A DNA stretch of 11,945 bases. Origin: Candidatus Delongbacteria bacterium (lineage in GTDB: Bacteria > Bacteroidota > Bacteroidia > Bacteroidales > ML635J-15). The stretch lies in contig JAQIDD010000262.1 in assembly GCA_027858215.1 (NCBI GenBank), positions 1 to 11,945 on the forward strand, in the 5' to 3' direction. The position numbers and the translations under genes were made by a program. The notes under the pieces were generated by a model, which was not told the origin of the DNA, ran no database searches, and was given only the letters and a program-made list of their open reading frames with translations. This document shows positions 5,595-11,945 of this stretch, one piece after another (within the stretch, counting starts at the first letter, position 1; each line of letters opens with the position of its first letter).

Positions 5595-6536
5595 TCAATC
5601 TCTGCAATCACCGTTGTTAATTTTGGCTTTGAGTAAATCCTTATAATACTTATATAAATCTCGGCGTAAGGGTGTTTTCACATCATCCAACAATACCAGA
5701 GTAGCCTTTTTTGAATTGCCTTCTATTTTGGTAATGTGATTTTCATTGATGATGTATGATTTATGTACCCGTTTCAATTGTGGAATATTTTCAACTTGTT
5801 TTTCAAACCCGCTCATGCTTAACCGTATCATATTTTTTTCAATTTTTTCAGCGGAAGGGCGTTTGGTAAATACCTGGACATAATTTCCATGCGATTTTAC
5901 ATACAACAGATTATCAGGGTAGAAAAACAAAGCTTCATCAACATTATTCCCATTCACACATTTGAATTTATTTTGAAGTTTTGCATTTGGTACATTCCTT
6001 TCAGAATACTGTTTGTTGTACTTTTCCAACATATCAGATTTTAACAGTATAGTTTGGAAAAATTTAAAAACAAGGGCAGTTGAACCAACTACCTCAGCAC
6101 CCACAAGCATATAACGTAAAAATGAAACTTCATAAATCCCGGCACTATCAAATGCTACATGAATAATGAATAAACGGTAAAAATAATTTACAACGGTAAT
6201 AACAATGGTCATAAGGAGTATCCAGATCAATTCTTTCCATACAGGCCAAAACAATTTTTCATTTTTTATCAGGAGGTGTCCAACATAAAAACCAGTGCCC
6301 AACACCAGACCATATCCTATGGCCAATGTCAATTTCAAATCATCAGGATACACAGCAAAACCATAGGGTTCAAACCTGATATCGATAAAAATATGTGATA
6401 CACATGCAAATGCGGCTGTCCAAAAAATATTTCCAAGGGAAAAAGCTTTGACAATTTTTGTATTCATTAAACTGCAGACAGAAAAGGCCTTTTTATCTGA
6501 CACTTTGTTATGAGCTTTTCTGTACTGTACTTGCAT
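5595..6536 (-). CDS. Membrane-bound LytTR-family transcription regulator
   Basis: The 313-residue protein has four predicted membrane helices (about residues 35-55, 68-88, 102-124 and 137-160), a short linker, and a C-terminal LytTR DNA-binding domain (about 203-303). LytTR hallmarks are LLYVKSHGNYVQVF (210-223), RLSMSGFEKQV (238-248) and RVHKSYIIN (256-264). There is no receiver domain. The membrane part probably senses a signal or a partner and controls binding directly; such architectures are common in Bacteroidota. The ATG at 6536 fits the promoter at 6555-6584; the internal Met24 (codon 6465-6467) is a second possibility. The gene is 82 bases downstream of the giant adhesin gene in the same direction. 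It could receive read-through as well as use its own promoter, since no terminator is visible in the gap. Confidence 0.92.
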   Translation of the reverse strand: MQVQYRKAHNKVSDKKAFSVCSLMNTKIVKAFSLGNIFWTAAFACVSHIFIDIRFEPYGFAVYPDDLKLTLAIGYGLVLGTGFYVGHLLIKNEKLFWPVWKELIWILLMTIVITVVNYFYRLFIIHVAFDSAGIYEVSFLRYMLVGAEVVGSTALVFKFFQTILLKSDMLEKYNKQYSERNVPNAKLQNKFKCVNGNNVDEALFFYPDNLLYVKSHGNYVQVFTKRPSAEKIEKNMIRLSMSGFEKQVENIPQLKRVHKSYIINENHITKIEGNSKKATLVLLDDVKTPLRRDLYKYYKDLLKAKINNGDCRD

Positions 6537-6554
6537 ATATCCCGAATTCTATTA

Positions 6555-6584
6555 CAAATATAGAAAATCTTATTTTGATGACAA
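6555..6584 (-). promoter_or_regulatory. Bacteroidota-type promoter of the LytTR gene
   Basis: On the minus strand TTG (6584-6582) is followed by exactly 19 bases and TATATTTG (6562-6555), a full match to TTG-N19-TAnnTTTG. The ATG at 6536 follows after 18 bases, giving a short leader. It lies in the 82-base gap after the adhesin gene. Confidence 0.75.
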
Positions 6585-6618
6585 CTTTTTTTAGGGGAAA
6601 TTATCAATATAGAACAGA

Positions 6619-9600
6619 TTACCTGATTAACGTTACGTTTCCTTTTTTGGTAAATGTATCCTGACCCAGGCAGGTAGCATCAAAGTAATACACATACACA
6701 TCAGGTGGCAATACTTTACCTTTGTATGTACCGTCCCATCCCCTGTCATTGATGTTTTCACTTTCATACAACAATTCACCCCAGCGATCATACACGGCAA
6801 AATACATATCAGTGATAACACCGGTAGGGCCATGAGGTTTAAAATAGTCATTTTCGCCATCCCCATTGGGGGTAAAAGCATTGGGAATGTACAGGTAAGG
6901 CTCTCCGCAGATTACATCATTTACAATGATGGTTACGGTATCTTTATTGACACATCCCAGTGAATCAACAATTCTGACTTCATAAGTGGTTGTTTCCTCA
7001 GGGGTTGCTGTTACAACAGGTTGATTATCTTCACTTAATTCATCATCCGGGGACCAGTTGTATTGGTAGCCGGGGTCATTTGTCGCTGCCAGGCGTGTAC
7101 TCATCCCCTTGTATAATTCAACCGGTTCAGCACTAACATCAAGTTCCGGTATATAGTTCCCTTGTTGCACTTGATAAACATCGTGTATTTTGCAATTGTT
7201 GGCATCTTTGAGTACCATGTCATACGTATCCGGGCACAATCCGCTTTTTACTGAATCACCTGATATTGAATTCCACAGAAAATCATAAGGTGGTGTTCCG
7301 CCTTCAGGTTCAACAAGCACTTTACCATTACACACCCCCGTACACACCGTATTGATGAGGGTGTCAGAATATTTCAATTCAGGAGGTTGTGTCAACATCA
7401 CTGAAGTTGAATCAACGCAATTGTGTTGATCTGTGACGGTAAGAAAATATTCCCCTACAGGCACACTGTCAATGGCTTGTTCCCCGGTACCCTGTGCCCA
7501 TGTAAATTCATAAGGATATGTCCCCCCACTGGCATTGGCCAGAAGTTTCCCGGTTTCCCCGTAACACAAAATCGGTTCGTCAACCTGGATGTTACTCATC
7601 AGGGGGGGTGGTTGATTGATGTTTATGTTTTGGTGAATAACACAATTCTCCGCATCAATGATGGTAGCCTGATAAACCCCGGTACACAGGTGATTGATAT
7701 TTGGTCCTGTATCTCCGTTGCTCCATGAATAATTGTAAGGTGCCGTACCACCGGTTACGACAACCGTAGCATGACCCGTGCAATCACCATTGCATGGGTT
7801 GTGTTCAACATCAACCAGCGTAGCGAGGTTATGTGGAGGCAACATCTCAACGCTGAGAACCGTATCACAACCATTGGCATCCGTAACGGTGACAAAATTT
7901 TCCCCGGTATGTAATTCGTCATTGACAGCCGTATTGTGCTCGTCATTCCAGTGATATGAAAATCCGCCTACACCACCACTAGCATCCACTTCTGCTGTTC
8001 CCAGACCAATACCATCACATTCCGGCTGTACAACAGAAGTAATATTGGCTTGAATTGGCGGGGGCTGATCAATTTGAATGTTCATAACATCTTCACAACC
8101 TATTTCATCAACCACGGTAACAACATAACTCCCGGCACAGAGGTTTTCTACCACCTCTCCACTTTCCCCTGTACTCCAGGTATAGTTGTATGGTGGATAT
8201 CCATTGGCACTGACAGTAGCTGAACCATTGCAATCTCCAAAGCACAAAGGTGTTTCAAGGAGCGGATCCAACAATTGTAGATCATCCACATTGATGGTGA
8301 TGTCTTCGGTTGTTTCACAACCAATTTGATTTGTCAATGATACCGTGTAAGTCTGATTGTTTTCAGGCGATACCGTTACGGTAGCTGTCCCCTGACCTTC
8401 ATCTATTTCAGCTCCCGGGTTCCACTGATAGGATAACACATCATCCGGATTCAGGTTGTTTATGGTAATCTGTGCATCGTCACCATAACAAATAACGGGC
8501 GGGGCGCTATGGCTAAGATTAAATTCGTGTACCAATACTTGCACACTGTAATTCTCTGAGGTATTGCAAACGTCTTCTGTAACCTCAAAGTAATATACTG
8601 CGTTTCCATCCGGGTAATCTGTCATTACTTCGCCGGTACTGATGACATTACTCATGTCAGGTGTATCAGACCATACCATATCCAGATCATTCGGAGATAC
8701 GTTAGCCTCGAGGGTTACCTGGTCTCCTTCACAAATCAGAGCATCGTCAGGCATGACAACATCAAAATCAATATCATGAATACTAATTTCCTGTATGATT
8801 GTATCGGTACAAATATCGTGAGTCAGTAAAATATATTCGCTATCATCATCCGGACTGGCATTTGGATTCTGAATGTTTGGATTTGAAATGTTTTCACCGC
8901 TTATCCACTCAAAAACCACATCATCATCATACGGCCCCTCAGGTCCGATTTGTACAGATTCATCAGGACAAATCGTAATGGGAGGCAAATTAATAACCTC
9001 AGGGATTTGCACTTCCACTTCCTGGTATGACGTATCCGAATAATTGCATGCCAGCGAATCATAAGCAATCAACATCACATCATAGGTTCCCTCCTGGTTG
9101 TAAGAATGCACAGGTTCAAATTCAGTGCTTGTGGGAGTTCCGTCACCAAAATCCCACAGAAATGAACTTCCCTGGCTGTTGTTCTCAAACTGCACATCTT
9201 CAGGGGCACAAATGGGCGGAATGGGATCAAAACTGGAAGCAGCAAGGTTTTCAATGATGTTAATTTTAAATACAGCGTTGTTACAATTTGAACTCATATT
9301 GGTAGCTGACCAGACGCCGGGATCAGGCATGGTTGGGAACTCCTGGCATCCACCACAACTGGCACAAACCGACTGAATGATGTTTCCTTTTTTATCGAAT
9401 CGGCTGGTTCCGCCATCCACATGGTCGTGCCCTGAATAACCACAAGCAGGGTAATGTACTTCCCCGAAAAAGCTCGCGTATTCAAGTCCGGCAGCATCTT
9501 CGCTAAGTACCATGACATAAAAATCCTGCCCATCGGTTGTTGTTTGCAACGCGTCTGCTGTAACCGGCAAACCTTTGGTACCAAAGTTGTCATCCCAGCT

Positions 9601-11661
9601 ATATGTATCACAGGCTTGATTAAGGCAATGGTTAGACCAGATTCTTCCCCATCCGGCCAAATATATTCTGTCACACACATCCACAGCAAATGCCGATGGT
9701 GAAAGCACAGGTTCTCCGGCACCCCGGCCAATTACCGTTGACCATTCCAGCGTCGTTAGTTCATTGTTGTATTTTGCTAAAAATTGCCCTGAATTGGGCA
9801 CAGAATAACCGGCATTATACACAAGTGTATTGCCTGATGCTTTTGTCTGTCCGTAAATATATACCGCATTATCTTCATCAATTCTCACAAAATGAGCCTG
9901 GTCATACTCATTGCTGCCGAAAAATGTGCTACCCATAAGGTTACTGCCGACCGGATTTATCTTGGAAACAAAGGCATCCACTGCCCCACCAATGTAAAAA
10001 GGTTCAGGTGCCTGACTTGATATTGGGAAATCAGGTGAAGTGGTACCACCACAAACAAAGACATTTCCATTTTCATCTGGATATATCGAATAAATAGCAT
10101 CATCATTAGTCCCTCCATGATATGACACCCATATTGCCTGTGAAAGGTCTGAAGAAAATTTCGCAACCAACCCATCCATGCCACCTGCATTGGAAGGTTG
10201 AAATCCTGATGTTATGCCAGTACCTACATCAGATGAAAAGGTATTGGCACCAACGTAAATCAAATTTTTATCATCAACAATCACTTCGCCCCGGGCACCA
10301 TCACCGTAATTGTAATACAGGCTATCGTTTCCATGCATCTGAATATAACTGGAAGAAGCATAGTGGGGCTTAAAGTTCAATCCGTCATTTTCACTGCCTC
10401 CCAGGAATGTACCTCCCAGAAGGTCGCTGCCGTCAGGGCTGAGTTTGGCAAGGAAAATATCCGTACCATCCGGAAACAAAATCACATTGTCATAGGTAAT
10501 TGATTCACCTCCGTTGAATTGGGTATCCCATCCATTTGCCGACACCGGAAAATCTGAAGAACCTGTTGTACCAAAAATAATAAGCTCATTGAATTCATTC
10601 ACCATCAACGAATGTGGCATCTCTTCACCGGCAGCCCCCCCGAGATAAGTTGCAAACAAACGTTCACTTCCATCTTCATTGTATTTAATCACACCAACAT
10701 CGCATCCCATGCTGTAATAGTTTGAGCTGTATGGAACACCACCGGCCATATCCACCTGGAATGCACCTACTGTGGTTGGATACCCGACATCAAATACTAT
10801 TCCTCCGCTATATACATTATCCTCATGGTCCCATGTAGCTGTAAAACCCCAGTTATCACCGGTGGAGCCTGTGTATGTACTGAAAACCAGGGACGGGTCA
10901 ATGATCAACTCATGGTTTTTGTGGTAAGCATCCGGGAAGACATAAGACAATTTGTTCCCTTCAAGCCAGTATTCACATGCCACTTCAAGGGTGTCTCCTT
11001 CTATCAACTGGTAAGCATAAGGTTTCAGTTCTGTGGTGGTTGATAAAGAGGTCTTTAGCTGCAGGTTGCCTTTTCGTATCCTGATCTTATCCACGCCTTC
11101 ATACTCCAGCACAATATCTGATGTATTGGCACCTGGCTGCACATGAAATTCATATTTCAAACCCTTGCCTTCATCCAGAAACAGCATGTCAATACCAGGG
11201 TATAAATCCTGATACATCACTTCCCTGTATTTCCTTACATGAGAAGCCCATTTGTCACGGTCACGGCCAATAAAATAATTGTTGTAATCCGGCATCACGC
11301 TTCGCCCCGACACTTTCACATCCTTGTTGTGATCAATGAAATGGACTTTGTAGGCATGGTAATCAAATACCGTAGGGGATGTTTCGCTGCGTTTATCCTG
11401 GTCATGATGGGCGTGGGTCACATCTCCCTCACCATGATGCGCATGTGAATGCTGATACTGGGATTTGTCCGCAAAATTATACACCAGGGCATCCTTTTCC
11501 AGAAACAAGGCCCCGTAATTCAGACGGCATTTGTATTCCACCTGATCAGGATACTGGTTTTTGTTTTCAATAAAATCATGCTGCGCCCACACAGGTTGGA
11601 ACGTAAACAGCACTGATAGCAGGATGAAAACGACTAAATAACAGCTATATCTTTTATTCAT
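6619..11661 (-). CDS. Giant secreted SprB-repeat surface protein with type IX (type B) sorting domain
   Basis: The protein has 1680 residues. Residues 1-26 are a signal peptide (cleavage after VWAQ or nearby). About 27-255 is a DUF7948-like N-terminal domain (ENKNQYPDQV, YNNYFIGRDRDKWASHV, YPGIDMLF) with a His-rich insert at 71-86. About 256-800 is an SBBP-type beta-propeller region, with repeated blocks such as LFATYLGG, LLGGTFLGG, AIWVSYHGG and LMGSTFFG. It ends in a Cys-rich part with CASCGGC at 766-772. A PKD domain (DFGDGTP near 837-843) and Ig-like domains follow to ~1130, then five SprB repeats (~1133-1500), one more Ig-like domain (~1504-1580) and the sorting domain (~1590-1680). Such proteins pass the Sec and type IX systems, are anchored on the cell surface and act in adhesion or gliding. 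The substrate is unknown. The frame is intact. Confidence 0.93.
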   Translation of the reverse strand: MNKRYSCYLVVFILLSVLFTFQPVWAQHDFIENKNQYPDQVEYKCRLNYGALFLEKDALVYNFADKSQYQHSHAHHGEGDVTHAHHDQDKRSETSPTVFDYHAYKVHFIDHNKDVKVSGRSVMPDYNNYFIGRDRDKWASHVRKYREVMYQDLYPGIDMLFLDEGKGLKYEFHVQPGANTSDIVLEYEGVDKIRIRKGNLQLKTSLSTTTELKPYAYQLIEGDTLEVACEYWLEGNKLSYVFPDAYHKNHELIIDPSLVFSTYTGSTGDNWGFTATWDHEDNVYSGGIVFDVGYPTTVGAFQVDMAGGVPYSSNYYSMGCDVGVIKYNEDGSERLFATYLGGAAGEEMPHSLMVNEFNELIIFGTTGSSDFPVSANGWDTQFNGGESITYDNVILFPDGTDIFLAKLSPDGSDLLGGTFLGGSENDGLNFKPHYASSSYIQMHGNDSLYYNYGDGARGEVIVDDKNLIYVGANTFSSDVGTGITSGFQPSNAGGMDGLVAKFSSDLSQAIWVSYHGGTNDDAIYSIYPDENGNVFVCGGTTSPDFPISSQAPEPFYIGGAVDAFVSKINPVGSNLMGSTFFGSNEYDQAHFVRIDEDNAVYIYGQTKASGNTLVYNAGYSVPNSGQFLAKYNNELTTLEWSTVIGRGAGEPVLSPSAFAVDVCDRIYLAGWGRIWSNHCLNQACDTYSWDDNFGTKGLPVTADALQTTTDGQDFYVMVLSEDAAGLEYASFFGEVHYPACGYSGHDHVDGGTSRFDKKGNIIQSVCASCGGCQEFPTMPDPGVWSATNMSSNCNNAVFKINIIENLAASSFDPIPPICAPEDVQFENNSQGSSFLWDFGDGTPTSTEFEPVHSYNQEGTYDVMLIAYDSLACNYSDTSYQEVEVQIPEVINLPPITICPDESVQIGPEGPYDDDVVFEWISGENISNPNIQNPNASPDDDSEYILLTHDICTDTIIQEISIHDIDFDVVMPDDALICEGDQVTLEANVSPNDLDMVWSDTPDMSNVISTGEVMTDYPDGNAVYYFEVTEDVCNTSENYSVQVLVHEFNLSHSAPPVICYGDDAQITINNLNPDDVLSYQWNPGAEIDEGQGTATVTVSPENNQTYTVSLTNQIGCETTEDITINVDDLQLLDPLLETPLCFGDCNGSATVSANGYPPYNYTWSTGESGEVVENLCAGSYVVTVVDEIGCEDVMNIQIDQPPPIQANITSVVQPECDGIGLGTAEVDASGGVGGFSYHWNDEHNTAVNDELHTGENFVTVTDANGCDTVLSVEMLPPHNLATLVDVEHNPCNGDCTGHATVVVTGGTAPYNYSWSNGDTGPNINHLCTGVYQATIIDAENCVIHQNININQPPPLMSNIQVDEPILCYGETGKLLANASGGTYPYEFTWAQGTGEQAIDSVPVGEYFLTVTDQHNCVDSTSVMLTQPPELKYSDTLINTVCTGVCNGKVLVEPEGGTPPYDFLWNSISGDSVKSGLCPDTYDMVLKDANNCKIHDVYQVQQGNYIPELDVSAEPVELYKGMSTRLAATNDPGYQYNWSPDDELSEDNQPVVTATPEETTTYEVRIVDSLGCVNKDTVTIIVNDVICGEPYLYIPNAFTPNGDGENDYFKPHGPTGVITDMYFAVYDRWGELLYESENINDRGWDGTYKGKVLPPDVYVYYFDATCLGQDTFTKKGNVTLIR
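6622..6894 (-). other. Type B T9SS C-terminal sorting domain (gliding-motility-associated)
   Basis: Residues ~1590-1680 read IPNAFTPNGDGENDYF, then VYDRWGELLYES, GWDGTYKG, LPPDVYVYYFDATC and end KKGNVTLIR. This is the full pattern of the CHU_C / gliding-motility-associated C-terminal domain. It targets proteins through the type IX secretion system, usually together with a dedicated PorP/SprF-like partner, which is not present in this window. Confidence 0.93.
7162..8265 (-). repeat. Five tandem SprB repeats
   Basis: Protein residues ~1133-1500 contain five units of about 70 residues. Each has a pattern like C-x-G-x-C-x-G-x-A-x-V, then GGxxPYxYxW, then a Cys-containing turn, xYxVTVxDxxxC and a Pro-rich joint (QPPP). 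Units begin near residues 1135, 1208, 1284, 1356 and 1430. Unit 2 is the most divergent, with VGGFSYHW in place of the usual PYxYxW block. The repeats are diverged at DNA level, so they are old rather than recently amplified. Confidence 0.85.
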
Positions 11662-11689
11662 AACGTCTAAGCTATTGTATTCATTTTGA

Positions 11690-11720
11690 TAAAGTTAATA
11701 CCTTTTTAATAAACAGACAA
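11690..11720 (-). promoter_or_regulatory. Possible promoter of the giant surface protein gene (proximal)
   Basis: On the minus strand TTG (11720-11718) is followed by 20 bases and TAACTTTA (11697-11690), one base short of the TAnnTTTG consensus. The leader would be about 25 bases. A second candidate lies further upstream at 11768-11775, and the sequence alone does not decide between them. Confidence 0.35.
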
Positions 11721-11767
11721 ATTTTTCTTTGATTGCGTTGCCTGAACACCAGTATATCATGTTATTA

Positions 11768-11775
11768 CAAAGTTA
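11768..11775 (-). promoter_or_regulatory. Alternative -7 element (TAACTTTG) for the giant surface protein gene
   Basis: The minus strand reads TAACTTTG, a full TAnnTTTG match about 106 bases before the ATG. No TTG lies at 17-23 bases upstream, so the match is partial. If used, it would give a ~100-base leader in which I see no riboswitch-like structure. Confidence 0.3.
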
Positions 11776-11836
11776 CAAAAGATTCAAATACGGATAAAAA
11801 TATGTTATGAATATCCATTTGATGTAATTAGTGTTT

Positions 11837-11944
11837 GTCCATAATGTCCAATATCTTCGTTGTAGCTCAAATTTTAAATCCTCGAATACGTTAGTATGCT
11901 GCGGTTTAAAATTTTCACACGCCTTAATCTTGAACATTATGAAC
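11837..11944. repeat. Large nested imperfect palindrome at the window edge
   Basis: Three nested pairs of arms share one centre. The outer pair is GTCCATAATGTCCAATAT (11837-11854) with ATCTTGAACATTATGAAC (11927-11944). The middle pair is AAATTTTAAATCC (11869-11881) with GGTTTAAAATTT (11903-11914), perfect except for one bulge. The inner pair is ATAC (11886-11889) with GTAT (11894-11897) around the 4-base loop GTTA. Total span is ~108 bases. No coding frame crosses it. It may be a dispersed repeat, the end of a small mobile element or a structured RNA; the window ends one base beyond the outer arm. The rest of the 11662-11836 gap holds only the promoter candidates. Confidence 0.55.
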
Positions 11945-11945
11945 T

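Noticed and set aside
7162..8265. Repeat-rich DNA as a possible CRISPR or recent tandem duplication
   Set aside because: The periodicity is at protein level (SprB units of ~70 residues), with strongly diverged DNA and no short identical repeats separated by unique spacers.
9294..9731. 145-codon minus-strand frame and other long frames within 6619-11661
   Set aside because: They are out-of-frame shadows of the 1680-codon gene, which has continuous domain matches along its whole length; no domain is visible in the shadows.

Overview
The window comes from a member of the Bacteroidota. Several independent signs agree. Most promoters that can be read have the TAnnTTTG -7 element of this phylum, two of them with a TTG trimer 19 bases upstream. 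The gene starts lack Shine-Dalgarno sequences. One very large surface protein ends in a type IX secretion sorting domain of the gliding-motility-associated (type B) kind and carries SprB repeats. A long-chain acyl-CoA ligase tail and a LytTR regulator with a membrane-spanning N-terminal half also fit. The DNA is AT-rich and the genes are ordinary chromosomal ones. I see no CRISPR array, no transposase and no phage gene.

Left part (1-1531): the 3' end of an AMP-forming long-chain acyl-CoA ligase gene (+) converges on a small helical-repeat (HEAT-like) protein gene (-). The gap between them holds strong hairpins and a degenerate repeat resembling dispersed REP-like sequences. Next come a tRNA-Arg(CCU) gene (-) with its own promoter and a strong hairpin terminator that serves the next operon.

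Middle part (1532-5594): a two-gene operon (-) encodes a double-Cache/HAMP/HisKA_3 sensor kinase and a NarL-type response regulator, with 4 bases between the genes. A 188-base divergent promoter region separates it from two + genes: a secreted, probably outer-membrane, beta-rich protein and a four-helix membrane protein. These two end in a strong bidirectional terminator that overlaps the second stop codon. The divergent region holds a perfect 17-bp inverted repeat placed where the kinase promoter should have its -33 element, and -7 elements so close to both start codons that the mRNAs may be almost leaderless. A plausible reading is an autoregulated sensory system whose response regulator may also control the divergent envelope genes.

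Right part (5595-11945): a 1680-residue secreted protein (-) is followed by a membrane-bound LytTR transcription regulator (-) that has its own well-formed promoter. The large protein is assembled as signal peptide, DUF7948-like domain with a His-rich insert, SBBP-type beta-propeller region with a Cys-rich end, PKD/Ig-like domains, five SprB repeats, an Ig-like domain and the type B sorting domain. The last ~110 bases of the window form a large imperfect nested palindrome of unknown nature that runs up to the window edge.

Nothing here is a clearly new defence or mobile system. The parts most worth checking are the two-component promoter region, the terminal palindrome, the His-rich insert of the giant adhesin and the altered catalytic-lysine position in the acyl-CoA ligase tail.
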